Source of the DNA: Calliopum simillimum
Lineage: Eukaryota; Arthropoda; Insecta; Diptera; Lauxaniidae
DNA: 64,000 nucleotides
Direction: 5' to 3'
NCBI GenBank assembly: GCA_951812925.1
Contig: OX638371.1
Location: 32,338,101 to 32,402,100, forward strand
Position 1 is the first letter of the stretch. Every line of letters begins with the position of its first letter. The notes beneath the pieces were generated by a model that saw only the letters and a program-made list of their open reading frames with translations, did not search any database and had not been told where the DNA came from. The position numbers and the translations under genes are program-made. Shown here in pieces: positions 1-11,737 of this stretch.

Positions 1-2
1 GC

Positions 3-209
3 GTAGTCTCCAACAACTGGTGCAGAAACTGTTATGAGCTTGAAGAAGAGGAAAAAATTTATCACCCTTATCTCTGTCCTGTTTTGGCAAGAACTAGACT
101 AAAATGCTTTGGTCTCACAAAAATGCACCTAAGTGACATTAAAAGGTTCGATGTGCTGACAGCATCCTTAAGTTTGGACAAAACACTATATTGCAAAGAC
201 CAGAGTTAA
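3..209 (+). pseudogene. 3' end of a non-LTR retrotransposon ORF2 (LINE C-terminal zinc knuckle)
   Basis: An open frame of 68 codons enters from the left edge and stops at TAA 207-209. It carries the pattern CxxC, then an acidic run (ELEEEEK), then H and C, which is the CCHC motif at the C-terminus of many arthropod LINE ORF2 proteins. After the stop, around 240-300, comes a tail ending in CCTTAACCTAACCTAA, a common LINE 3' end in flies. The element extends beyond the window, so its clade cannot be set from this piece; R1/LOA-like is a guess. Confidence 0.6.
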
Positions 210-309
210 TGAATAGACATTTTTAAGTGAGTTTGTGATATCACTATGGACCCTTGCGGTCTACGTGTGGCATTATTGCTGCCACCTTAACCTAACCTAA
301 GCTAGGGGT

Positions 310-1630
310 ATAATTTGTTTGTCTGAACTGACTCTATCTAGTTTTCCGGATATCCTTGCTTGAAGTTACAAAAATAGCTGTTTTGATGCATACTTGAAGT
401 TATATCACACTTAATTTTTGCTAATGGCATCTGATAGCCTTTACATCCTCATCAAGCCTTACCTTTCAACTTTTCCAATAATATCCTCTTTTGATTGTAC
501 ACCTTCTGCATTAAAATCTTTGCCCAGATCGGTTTAGTAAACAAATAATCATAGAGCGTAATGACAGCCAATTACCGAAGTTCAAGGTCGGACACTTAAC
601 CTAATCAATGATATTTAGATTTTTTTTTCTAGTTAAATTTGCCTTTGTAAATTGAATTTCAAAATAATTTAATTCTTTGATGTAGAGCTAAACTTTTTTC
701 ATTTTGGTGGCTGAGGCAATCTCTTTTTTATTGGTATTTTGTTTAAAACATAAAAGTTTCGAAGTTTTTTCCTCATCTTATACTTAAAACTTTTATTCAA
801 GAAGCTCTATAAAAACAATTTATATGCCACCTTGGCTCAGTACATATTTTGTTAAGAACATCATCCTTATCAGGTTTTGTGGTGCAGGAATAATTTTTAT
901 TGTTGCGATTTCTTTTAGAAGAAAATCTTACAAAACATTGTGGGGAAGCCATAAAGTGCCTTTAGTGTTGTGTGACAATGAACTTTGTAATGAGACGAAA
1001 GACAAATAAAAATATGTACATATGTATGTTATACTAACAATGCGCACCTGAATAACAAAAAATTATGATTCTTTTTTTCCCGAATCTCATGTGTTTAGCA
1101 TAGCGACACTCAGACTTATAAATATATACAAATGTATTACATAAAGTTAAAAAAAAGTAATTGGTACATTTCAGCGAAATTACACTCTGTTGATGAAAAA
1201 ATTACATACTCGTACACACTCACGTACTTTTGAAAGCAATAAAACAATTATTAAATTTCCAGCTGAATTTTGTTCAATTTTGTTGCATTTAGTTTAAGCT
1301 TTTTTTTTTTATGTGGAGGTGGCAAAAACAATCCGATTATTTAGTTTTAAAGGTCTTTATGCTGTGAAATCTTCGAACTACGACATCATCTTCCTCTCGC
1401 ATTCAACATTTATTTCTAAAAAAACTGATGTAGAATTGATGCTCTTGGAAAAATTATGTGCAAAATTCACTGTTTTGAAGTCACCTCACATCTACTTACG
1501 TTTATGATACACAAGCTATATTTTTATTTTTTGTTCGAATATTACATTACAGCGTGGCGACAAATAACTGTTACTAAAGTTAAGTTAAAAATAAAGGAAT
1601 CTGTGATTGGTTTTGATGAAAAACATTATT
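310..1630. other. Intergenic AT-rich DNA without recognised genes
   Basis: Poly-T/A runs and short random open frames only. Frames at 824-1009 and 1313-1689 show no recognisable domain or coding bias. No promoter, RNA gene or repeat with clear borders was recognised. Confidence 0.5.
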
Positions 1631-1631
1631 T

Positions 1632-2530
1632 TTATTTGACGACATATTTCTTTACTTTGTATTCATTCATTTCAAACCTTTCACACTGAATTATTTTTGC
1701 TAGCCGTAAACGCTTGAGGAAGAAAGCGCAAGCGGCACTCACGACTTTGTCGGGTATTTCGTTCCATATCTTCTGTAAGCTCCGCATAAATTGGTCTACC
1801 TGAAGATGTTTTATGTTCTTCATTTTGTCCGTCATAAATCCCCATATATAATAATCCAATAGATTCAGATCCGGGCAAAATGGCGGACATTCATCTGACG
1901 ATATAAAACGCGGAAGTTTGGCTTCGCACCAGTGTAAACACTGTTTGCCTTGTGCGCTGAAGCTAAGTCTTGTTGGAAGCAAGCTAGTTCATTACCAAAT
2001 AACGGCGAGGTCTGTAGCAACACATGCTTTTTGAAAACTTCTTCCAAAATATTAAATCGCGCTTATTTTGACGTCTTTTTAAATAAAATCTCTCTCATAA
2101 CGGATATTATGTTCTGATAACGTTCAACTGCCCTCACATAAGTGAGAATATCAGCCATATTTGCTGCATATACGCGGTCATTTTAGGCTGCATCAGCATT
2201 CGTTTCGTGCCGCCGAAGAAGTTCCTCACTTCTCTTACTTCTCATTATTGTTTGGCGCTCTGTAAGGCTGTTAATTCGCTTTTTCTTGAATGCATTCATC
2301 TTCAGATTTTTCTTAAATAGCGTTTTGCATGCTTTTATGGCGCACACCCATCGCTCTGGCGATTTTTGTTGCCGATATAGCACGAAAACTGTTGGAATTG
2401 ACACAGTAACGCTTTGAAATATAAAAATAGTTATCCTTCGGCACGCTGTAAATAAAGAAGTTATTTTGGAACAGTAAATTATGCTTTTTTGTAACTTTTT
2501 AAACCCAACGCTCACATGGGATAGCCCCAA
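1632..2530 (-). pseudogene. Decayed Tc1/mariner-superfamily transposase
   Basis: Reading leftwards, three frame-shifted pieces follow the order of a Tc1/mariner transposase. About 2400-2183 holds an N-terminal linker reading KACKTLFKKNLKMNAFKKKR, then SEELLRRH. About 2047-1865 holds FQQDLASAHKAN, corresponding to the family's QQDxAPxH block with the second catalytic Asp. About 1982-1632 holds PPFCPDLNLLDYYIWG, corresponding to PxSPDLNPLDYxxWG. Frame changes between the pieces and missing segments show that the copy is dead. Terminal repeats were not identified. Confidence 0.7.
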
Positions 2531-2730
2531 TAAATGTATTCAGTAGCGTAACGTGTCTTATAAATTAGAAGGACCCTTAAAAACGGCATCTGCATCGCTT
2601 TTGATTCTGCGATATTCTTACAAAAAATTTTGGCGTTAATAAATTGCGCATTTTTTTTTACGTGGTCCGAAAAATGATTTTTTACTCAAATGCAAGGCAT
2701 CTTACGAAAAAAATGTGTGTGCGTTTGTTA

Positions 2731-3405
2731 AGAATTTTTGGAAGTTTTTAATTTTTGACCAATTATAAAACGTTTCAAAAAATTCTATAAAAGTGCATAC
2801 GTATTTCTTGCACAATCCTTAGCATTTTTTGCCTTATACGCTTTTTTTGTAACACTCTGGTCTTGGATCGTGCTTCGTCACTAAAACCCTTTTTCAGTCG
2901 ATCGAAAGACTCTTGTTTAGATAAACATTCTCGAAAATCGGTAAAACATCGCATGAATATTTTCACGAGATAATGCCACTTTTTCTACGAATTGAATTTA
3001 TTAAGTGAATAAAACACAATATTGCAATGCGAACTGATAGCTGAGGGTTGAGAAGCTTTCCCTAAATAGAATTTTTGGAAGTTTTTAATTTTTGACCAAT
3101 TATAAAACGTTTCAAAAAATTCTATAAAAGTGCATACGTATTTCTTGCACAATCCTTAGCATTTTTTGCCTTATACGCTTTTTTTGTAACACTCTGGTCT
3201 TGGATCGTGCTTCGTCACTAAAACCCTTTTTCAGTCGATCGAAAGACTCTTGTTTAGATAAACATTCTCGAAAATCGGTAAAACATCGCATGAATATTTT
3301 CACGAGATAATGCCACTTTTTCTACGAATTGAATTTATTAAGTGAATAAAACACAATATTGCAATGCGAACTGATAGCTGAGGGTTGAAGAAGCTTTCCC
3401 TAAAA
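2731..3405. repeat. Near-perfect tandem duplication, unit 337 bp, two copies
   Basis: The segment 2731-3067 is repeated at 3068-3405 with only about one indel (GGTTGAGAAGC against GGTTGAAGAAGC). Both copies hold the same 63-codon minus-strand frame (2966-2775 and 3303-3112), which I do not recognise. The near identity means a recent duplication or an assembly artefact. Confidence 0.9.
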
Positions 3406-3589
3406 AATGTCAAACTTTTCAACTTTAAAAAAAAATTTCCATCTACAGGTCCTATATCCTACAAACTTATGGACCAACCCTCGTATGAGCCAAATATTGT
3501 CTACAGTGAGCTTGAAAAATTTAATAAACTCTTACCCTTGCCCATCACGAATCTTTTTAGAAGTTGCAACCTAGAAAAAATGTTAGTAA

Positions 3590-4102
3590 AGCAGGGCATA
3601 CATTAGTGATTTGTTCGTCTGATTTGTTGGGCAGCGCTTCGCCATACACTACCAACATGTTTATAAACTTCATTCTGTCAGTGGTTTTCGAAGTGAAAAG
3701 ATGTCGGATGAACATTTAGAAGACCCTTTAGCATATTTAGTAATATGCATTTGCGCACAGAAAAAAAAAAAGAAAAAGAAACGAAAATGGAATTTTTGAT
3801 TCCCGCTATGAAATTTTCAATAAATATTTTACTTTGCGACGACATGCTATATGTTCACTGCTAGAAATTTTGACGAAAATGACAAAATGTTGTCGTACAA
3901 CGCCATACACTACGCACTTGTTGGTAAACTTCGTACATGTTCATAAACTTCGCCATACATTACCAACATGTTGGGCAGCATGTTCACGGTTTACAAAATA
4001 TTTCGTAAACCGACAACATGTTGGCGAACATGCCCATACACTGCGGATTTTAACCCCAACACCAACAAATTAGACGAACAAATCACTAATGTATGCCCTG
4101 CT
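3590..4102. mobile_element. PIF/Harbinger-type MITE with TAA target duplication
   Basis: Terminal inverted repeats of about 40 bp begin AGCAGGGCATACATTAGTGA on the left, and the right end is its complement. A 3-bp direct repeat TAA lies immediately outside both ends (3587-3589 and 4103-4105). A 3-bp TAA/TTA duplication is the signature of PIF/Harbinger elements. The 513 bp interior has no transposase frame; it contains repeated ACCAACATGTT/AACATGTTGG motifs. Confidence 0.8.
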
Positions 4103-4239
4103 TAAGCCGATTGTTTTTCTCTTTTTTTTTCATGTTTTGAACGCTTGAATTCAAACGATCCAAATCCGGTTGCAAAATTGCTCTACCAAGTCTAGATTTC
4201 GACGTATCCCAACCTAAAAGTTCGAAAAAACTTTGAGGT

Positions 4240-4760
4240 TATGTATGCAAATATATGGGGCATTACATACAGTTCCGGACAGCATTTTGCTCACTGTTTT
4301 GTTAATTTAAAAATTTAAGAAAAAAAATCGATCCCATTGTTTGCCCATTCTAATAAAAGTCTTAAAATTTGTCGAATTCATTAAAGTTTTTCTAGCATTT
4401 TTTTTTTTAAATCGAAGAGTATAATCATTGATAAAAATAGCAAATTTGTTTTAAAAGTTGAAAATTCAATAAAAAAAATTATTTAAAAAAAATTTTTGTT
4501 TTTTTTATAAAAATTTCCTTAAAAAACAAAACTTAAAAAAAAATTTTATGATTTGGTTGACTATTGACGGAGTTATGACCATTTCAAAAAACTACTAAAT
4601 GTTGTTTTTGCAGCTTTTTTAGTTTTTTGAAAATTTATATCCCATACGTTTCTCAGAAAGTGCTTAATTAAACACTGAAAATTGTCGTCTAAAACACAGC
4701 TATTATTAAGTTCTAAATATGAACTAAAAAACGCCTATTCGCTCACCGCTTTCATTAAAA
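4240..4760. repeat. Dispersed AT-rich repeat also found at about 40150-40440
   Basis: The block containing CCCATTGTTTGCCCATTCTA at about 4334, followed by A-rich sequence and ATCATTGATAAAAATAG, closely parallels the right arm of the foldback element at 40.15-40.44 kb. It looks like a solo arm of that family. Confidence 0.55.
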
Positions 4761-4799
4761 AGTTTTCGTAATGAAAATTAATTGAAAGCTCACGGACTA

Positions 4800-5040
4800 C
4801 GGATTGTATGTATGTATTCTCCTTTAACTCCTAGGAGGAGCATAGGCCCAATATGAAATCTCTCCATTTGTCACGATTCCTTGCGATGACTTTGATCTCT
4901 TGCCACGATTTTCCCGATTCTTGGATTTCCTTTTCCAACGACCTTTTCCAGCTGGTTTTGGGTCTACCACGTCCTCTACTGGATTCCACTCAAGGGCCTG
5001 GCGACAAACTTCGCTGTGTGGTAGACTACGGATTAAGCAC
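4800..5040 (-). pseudogene. LINE ORF2 C-terminal fragment
   Basis: On the minus strand it reads RGRPKTSWKRSLEKEIQESG and then KSWQEIKVIARNRDKWRDFI...LCSS-stop. This W..A.DR..W pattern ends the reverse-transcriptase ORF of several LINE clades. Related copies lie at 16440-16575 (+) and 19860-20110 (-). Confidence 0.6.
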
Positions 5041-5751
5041 TATTAATTAATTTTTCCAATGTCAACCTTACAATTCCATAGAATAATGCGCTATAGAATG
5101 GAAATTATTTCAAATTTAACAACAATGTTCTAATTCAAGTCTTTGAATGAAATCGACAAGTAAATTAATTCTATTCGCAATGAATTGGGAAAGCCAATTT
5201 CAAGGAATTGAAATTTTCGAAGAATTTGTCCTTGATTTATTCCTTATGCTTTGTTCAGGAAAAAATATAATGAGCTTAAAAATAAAAACGTAATTCTAAA
5301 TGTTATCTTTTATATTGGAAACATAAGATGTTGAGTAACAATAAGATGACTGTTGGAATTGCGCTTGATTGGTTTTAAAATAAAATTCAAAAGATTTATT
5401 ACACAAACCTATATGTTTTACTTGAATATCAACTAAATATATAAACAATAAACGGCCTTATTAATCAGCATTTAATATGGGTTACAACTTTAGTTCGCTA
5501 TCAGTAATCGTATAGTAATGAATGAATGAATCATTTGCGTTGTTTGTAAACATTAGTTCAAATGAAAGGGTTGATTGCTGAAAATTAGCTGTACTGCAAT
5601 TATTAAACTCAGTTTGAACAGATAATAAATACATATATGTACATATGCATGTGTTTATAAATTTTACTGTGTACAAAGTACATATTTGATATTCATATAT
5701 AAGAGAGACGTTGTCTCAGAAATGTATTCTATCCAATAACATGCTTTATTA

Positions 5752-5808
5752 TTTTTATAGCAACTACACCACAGCACGCAACCAACGAAATCGTTAAGTA
5801 TTTATAGC
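5752..5808 (+). promoter_or_regulatory. Likely 5' UTR of Syx13 with a candidate splice acceptor
   Basis: TTTTTATAG at 5752-5760 is a good 3' splice site. The 48 bases that follow run into the Syx13 start codon. This suggests an upstream non-coding exon that I cannot place. Confidence 0.35.
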
Positions 5809-8800
5809 ATGTCTCAAAGCCTTAACAACGCAAATCCAAACATTAGGGATTATGGAGCTACAACGAGTACTTCCTCCAATTTGCCGGATGTCAACTTTTC
5901 GGGTTTTAGTCCGACTGAATTTATGTCGCTTAGCGAAGATATTGCAAATAATATAAACTCGGTAACATCGAGCTGTAAGAATTTAGAGAAATTTTTAAAA
6001 GTCATTGGCACTTCGCGGGATCAACAGACGACTAGAGACAAAATTCACAACATTAATACCAAATCCAACACACTCATTGAGACTACAAGCAAAGATTTAC
6101 AGCGTCTAACTTCAGTAGTACGCCGTGGTGACAAGCAGCAAAAATTACAACTCGAAAAACTAACAAATGGTTTCGGTAGCGTGGTGGAAAAGTACTCAGC
6201 TATTCAGCAGAGAGTTTCTTCAGCTATGAAGCAGACATTTGTTCAATCGGAAAATGCACAGTTGCAGGATGAACAAACATATGCTGCAGCTGAATCCGAT
6301 CGTTCAGTATTGCTGCAAAGGCAAACCGAAATACAGGCAGGATTGCAGTTTGAGCAGGATATACTGGTTGATAGGGAGCGACAATTTAAACAAATTGAGG
6401 CTGACATTTTGGATGTGAACTCCATTATGAGAACAGTTGGTAGTATTTTGCAAGCGCAAGCCGAGAATGTTGGTAAGGAAGATTTTCAATTTTTTTATTT
6501 ATATGTAGTTACATACATATGGGTATTTCCATGTAAATGTGGACAAGGTATTGAAAAATTTCTGGTTTCTTTTCAACCTTCAACTATATCCAAAGTAATG
6601 TTTAATTGAAGAAACATTAGCATTTAGTGTCAAAATTAAGATTGGACATTGCAATTCGTTATTATCGCGTTTTTTAGTTAAAGTCTGCACATCAGAAGAA
6701 GTAAAAACGGGCATAAAAATAAAACGGTACTTCTCCGAGGAAAGTTATGAATCTGGTGGTGACAGTAATAGTTGTGATGATAATATACCATCTGTATTTA
6801 AACCATAAATAATTTCAATCGCGATATAATAGACTTAGTTAAACAAATATTAAATTTTGATCTAGTTTTTGTTCCTGTGCATAAAGGCCAGAAGTAGTTC
6901 TTTATTATTCTTGTATTTTGACCCAATTTTAATTTGTATACCTATGAACTTGAAAAGTTCCTCTGTATTGGTCTAAAAATCGATAGTAACGCGAGTTACC
7001 AATTTTTTTGTAACGCGAGTTACCACATAATTTTCGCATTATTTTAAAAAATACCACTTAATATTGTTGTTTCTAATAAAGAAATACTTATTGATATCCT
7101 TCTGGCTTTATTTCTGTCTAACGTAAAGAAATTTACTCACAAATTTCGCAGAAACTTGCGAAAGAAATTTACGCTCTAAACATGTTGTCCAAAAATGCGA
7201 GTTACCAGCACTATTAACTATTTTACTGGTTAAATATTAAGTTACCACTGAAAATTTCAACTAATATGCAACAAGAACGAAGTATTTTGTTTGTAAAGAA
7301 TCCAATTTTATTAGTTACTCCAAAGGCTGAGCCTCAAAAGCTCCATTAAAGTCTTAAAAAGTGTTCTAATTGTAACGCGAGTTACCATGGAACTACCCAT
7401 ATATCGTTGACAAAGTTCTCTTTTACCCCCATACGCATGTTGGTGCATTTCGAGAAAATCGGAAAAGAAAGTTTGAACTCTAAAAGAGGCTCAACATAAA
7501 AATTAGGGAAAATTTGCGATATTTTTGATCAAGACAAAAAAATCTGAGGCATCAATTGACTTCTTTCGAACATTTTTGATGTTTTGTCAAAACAAAAACC
7601 GTATTATGAAGTTGAGCTGCATACATCGACTTTGAGCGACCTCTAAACGATCTTTAAAATATATAAAAAATGATCTGCTCACTATAGGCACCATCTTATA
7701 GAATTTATTATAGAATTTCCAAAATTTTAAATCAGTTCAATATACAATAATATATTATATATTATAGTGGCGAGCAAAAATGGATGGATATTAGTAACTG
7801 GTCATAAAACCCTTAATATTAAAACGAATTCATATTTATTTTGATTAGTGTAGTGATGCCGTATTCGAAAAAAAAACTACATATTTTCGAAGTCTGATTT
7901 AACTTAAACTTAAAGAGAACCTCTTGTCTTCTTCCTCATATGCAGTTGGAAAGGCAAACAAATAGCCTTTTTAGCATTGGGCTATTTGTTGAGATCAAAT
8001 AAAAAATAGTCAATATATAGTGGACTAACGTTCGAATTTCACTCAAATTTGAATGATTTTCAGAACCTTTATTCAGCCCTATTAACATTTTCTGGACCCA
8101 ACAATTAAAAAAAATTAAATTTTATTATTTTTGTCAACAACATACAATATTTTTTAACAAAAATTTTGAGCCAATGTGGACCAAGATCAGATTCAAGATT
8201 TAGTGAATGTACAGAACAAATTTAATTTTTGTTCTGTTAATTAAGTGAACAGTAATTTCGTAGGTTCATTAACTAAATATAGTATAGAGCTGTTATTTTT
8301 CATCCGACCTTGGTCCGCATTGGCTCGATATTTTTGTAATACAACATTTTGTTGATAAAAATAATAATAATATTTTTTATATTTTCATTTAATAATTAGT
8401 CATAACTCTGTTATTTATCCGTCGATTTTCTCCATTTGTACCTCCTTTTTATTGAAATTCTTTGGGTTTGTGCTCAAAGTTTTTTATTTTTAGCGTTTCT
8501 TTTTTTAGGAAAATTTCCCAATTGAAAAAATTTTTTCTTCTTAATATTTCAAAAAATAAAAAAACAAAACCTTTGGCAATTAATATCTCAGAAACTAAAG
8601 GACTGATCGAAAAATGAATCACTTAATATGATTAAATTGTATTGAACTTATTAAACAGAAATTTTTGCAATTTTTCAATAACAGACGCAAACAATTGTTA
8701 ACATTTAAATCGATTACATATGTTTCAGCTATTTCCACATATATAGCCTCATCAGATCCGATTTAGTTAATTTTTGTCAAAACACATACTAACACCTTGA

Positions 8801-10145
8801 CTACACTTATTTTTGATGAGAGAAGCACAGTGCTTAACCATTTCGGCTACCATCAAGGTCAAATGCCACCGTACAAGAACGTTATATGTATAGATCATAA
8901 AGCTCACTTGTCGCCGTCTATTGTGAAAAATTGCTTATTGTTTTAAGTTGGTAACACACTGGTTTTGAGACATGCTACGGTACAATTAAAACCTACAAGG
9001 GCGGATTTTTTGTCAACATGAACTGCAGGCTCTCGAATTTACGATAATTTTAATGATAGGTAGGCAGGTTTCCCTAGATAATTTATGAAGTTAGTTTATT
9101 GATTGTTTTTGCTTATATAGTACTAGTGAAAGTACCAACGCGCTTTCTTAATTGAAATATGATAAATTTGTATTGAACTACTTAAACAGTAATTTTTGCA
9201 ATACTATAGAAGCAATAACGGTCAATAAACTTACTTCATAAATTATCTAGGGGAACCTGCCTATCTATCTATAGCTAGCGTAGCATGTCTCAGCTTTATG
9301 ATTTATACATATAGCGTTCTTGTACGGTGGCATTTGACCTTAACGGTAGCCTTAATGGTTAAGCACTGTGTTTCTCGTTTCTCTTTTCAGAAACACGAAG
9401 TCAAGGGTTCGAGTGTGGCTTCTGACAAGAATTAACTAAAACTGATCTGATTAGGCTATATACATGTTTATATATGAATATGTATGTGGAAATAGCCGAA
9501 ACATATGTATGTAATCAATTTCCATGTTAACACTTGTTTGCGTCTGTTTTTGAAAAATTGGAAAAATGAATGTTTAATTAGTTCAAAACAAATTTATCAT
9601 ATTTCAATTAAAAAAGCGCGTTGGTACTTTCACTAGTACTATATAAGCAAAAACAATCAATAAACTAACTTCATGAATCATGAAATGTTTATGTGAAATT
9701 TTATTACTTTTAGATAGATGACTGGTTTATAATGGCAATCAGATCACATTTTTGCTGTAAGCTAGTGTTATTATTATTCCGGTAAAAAAAAACTGCACTT
9801 AAAATGTATGCTTTCTTCGTCAGTCTTTTAAAGTCATCCAAACTTTACGATTTTCACTGAGCCAGACCTGCAAAATTTCCTTCCATACAAATTGACCTAC
9901 CATAATAGACATACATTTATATTTTTATATATTTTTTTTTTTTTTTTTTTCTTTTTGCAATTTTAGATAGGATTGAAACCAGTATTGAAAACACTGCTAC
10001 TGAGGTGGAACTTGGACGGGACGAATTGGCAAAAGCTTCTGAGCATCGTCAAAGTTATCGTCGCAAAATTTTAATACTTTTAGCGATTGCTGTGATAATA
10101 GGCTTAATTGTGACTGGAATAATAGTAGGAAAGTTAAACAGTTAA
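5809..10145 (+). CDS. Syx13: Syntaxin-13 (Syx13/syntaxin-12 type), endosomal Qa-SNARE, two coding exons
   Basis: Exons are 5809-6472 and 9967-10145. The donor is G|GTAAGG and the acceptor TTTTAG|AT, and they join in phase 1 to give 280 aa. The N-terminus has RDYG and FSPTEFMSLSEDI, typical of the syntaxin-12/13 group, followed by a helical Habc-like region (about 36-140). The SNARE motif (about 190-250) reads ILQAQAENVDRIETSIE, with the zero-layer Gln at about 217. A single C-terminal anchor (about 255-275, LILLAIAVIIGLIVTGIIV) makes it tail-anchored. In the family this protein drives fusion at recycling endosomes; here that is inferred from homology. AATAAA follows at 10170. The 3494-bp intron is filled with SINE and other repeats. 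Reading straight through the donor adds 45 meaningless residues. Confidence 0.88.
6650..6810 (+). other. Short coding-like remnant in the Syx13 intron
   Basis: An open frame ending at TAA about 6808 reads KVCTSEEVKTGIKIKRYFSE and continues acidic/serine-rich to SVFKP. It has no ATG and no recognised family, and may be a piece of a transposase N-terminus. Confidence 0.2.
6985..7390. repeat. Repeat bordered by the palindromic motif GTAACGCGAGTTAC
   Basis: GTAACGCGAGTTACC occurs at about 6988, 7012 and 7373, and the partial form GCGAGTTACCAGC at about 7199. The near-palindromic motif flanks a 400-bp AT-rich interior in the Syx13 intron. No target duplication was seen. Confidence 0.45.
8690..8990 (-). 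mobile_element. tRNA-derived SINE-like element, minus orientation
   Basis: It is the inverted partner of the copy at 9270-9560. It shares the motif CATATGTTTCAGCTATTTCCAC at the tail side and AGTGCTTAACCATTTCGG at the head side. It lies in the Syx13 intron and can form a long hairpin with its partner. Confidence 0.5.
9270..9560 (+). mobile_element. tRNA-derived SINE-like element, plus orientation
   Basis: The head has a tRNA-type arrangement: TGGTTAAGCACTG resembles an A box and GGGTTCGAGTGT resembles a B box. The tail carries GGAAATAGCCGAAACATATG, shared with the 23.2-24.1 kb and 55.1 kb copies. The pair with 8690-8990 forms an inverted repeat, and the flanks (about 9110-9200 and 9580-9660) are also inverted to each other. 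Confidence 0.5.
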
Positions 10146-10169
10146 ATTATTTAATATTAAAATCTTGGT

Positions 10170-10175
10170 AATAAA
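10170..10175 (+). terminator. Poly(A) signal AATAAA for Syx13
   Basis: AATAAA lies 25 bp after the Syx13 stop. A second one is at about 10201, following an A-rich stretch. Confidence 0.6.
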
Positions 10176-10859
10176 TACAAAGAAAAAAAAAAAACAAACC
10201 AATAAATAATGTATTTCAAATACATATTTAATGTTATTTTAAATTAATCCATTAAAACATCCTTACATAGGAAACAAAAATATTTTATTATTTTTGCTAT
10301 TGTTACTATAAATGCTATTAAATATGAAATGGCTCAAAATAATTATTATAATTTCAATATTAAAAATAAATCTAAAATTTGATATAATAAAAAATCTGTC
10401 AAAATTGGCGAAAATGGAAACACAAAGTTAAAAAATTTAAATTATACCGAGCCCTAACTGCAACAAAAACGTATGCGCCAAAAAGCAAACTTTACAGGAG
10501 AGTTTTTAACATTTTTTTTTTTTTTTTTTTCAAACATGCATGCCAGATTTTTTTAACATTAAATGTAGCCTATATTAGATCTCATATAAATAATATACGC
10601 GTTTTTAAATTGATTTTGTGCCTATTTCACTCATTTATGGCGCATACGATATTTTCGCTGTCACTCTTGGCGAAGATTGAAATTAAAATGTGCCGCATAC
10701 GTTATTTGAAATTACATTGTTTTATCTGTGAAGAATACATTTATTTCATTTATTTAAAACACAGAAAGAAAATTTTAACAATTTGAACTGTTGAAATTGT
10801 ACCAACCCAAAAAACGATAAGATTGACTGTAATATTGTTAATTTACAGTACTCTTTAGA

Positions 10860-11500
10860 TGTCGTCCCACTCCAGGTTTTTTAAGCAAAGTTGTTCCCAG
10901 GGGTCCAAATATACAAAGTTTTTTTTTTTTGAATCGGTCAACGAGCTAATCGATTTTCCGGGTCAAATTTCGGTTACCAAAAGGGTTCATATTGTTTCTG
11001 TATCAAACAAAATAGTTTGACAAAAATTAACTTAAAACTGTGTATGCTGTCTGTTTCTTTGTAGATTCAAAAATGGTATTTTTGAAAATTTTAACTGATC
11101 GCGTTTATACCCGAAAAAAATATATCGATATAATTTAAACTGATTTTTAAAGTAAAAGACTGGGGCTTCAAGTTATGTTTTCAATCCTACGAGCTAACTT
11201 TTACAACGAACCCTCTGTACAAAATTTCGTCGAATTATCTTAGTTTTCCCGTGAAAAATATTTCCACAGACACACAAACATCCATCCAGACAGACGGACA
11301 TGGTTATACCGACTAAAGAGGTACCTCTGATGAAGAATATATATACTTTTCCATACCTACCACGCCTCCTTCTGTGGTTTTTGAGATGCTCACGTTATTT
11401 TTGCGGTCAACAAAAAAACCTATGTGGCTCTTACGATATATTTGAAAGTGCGATATCTTTGTAAATATATATATATAATTCGGTTTTAATATTTGACACA
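10860..11500. mobile_element. DINE-1/INE-1-like non-autonomous Helitron fragment
   Basis: The stretch ACAGACGGACATGG at about 11290, followed by GAAGAATATATATACTTTTCC at about 11333 and CCTCCTTCTG at about 11364, parallels the 3' part of Drosophila DINE-1. That element has the same order of these blocks, as recalled. The remainder is diverged AT-rich sequence. The minus-strand frame 11534-11313 is not a gene. Confidence 0.5.
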
Positions 11501-11737
11501 TAGATGTAGATGACATTTTTATTTTTATATGCATAAAAAAAAAATTCCAAAAACTGGAAGCGGGGCAAACTCTGATTTTTGTACTTGGTAGTAAGTGGTC
11601 GTCGGGTATTTATGTGAATCTAAAATGAATAGTGATGTAAGTGTATAATAATAAAAAAATATCCTACACATGATTAAAATAGCCTTCAGTATATTAAAGC
11701 GACGCCATAATGTAAGACATTCGTTTAGCCTTTAAAT

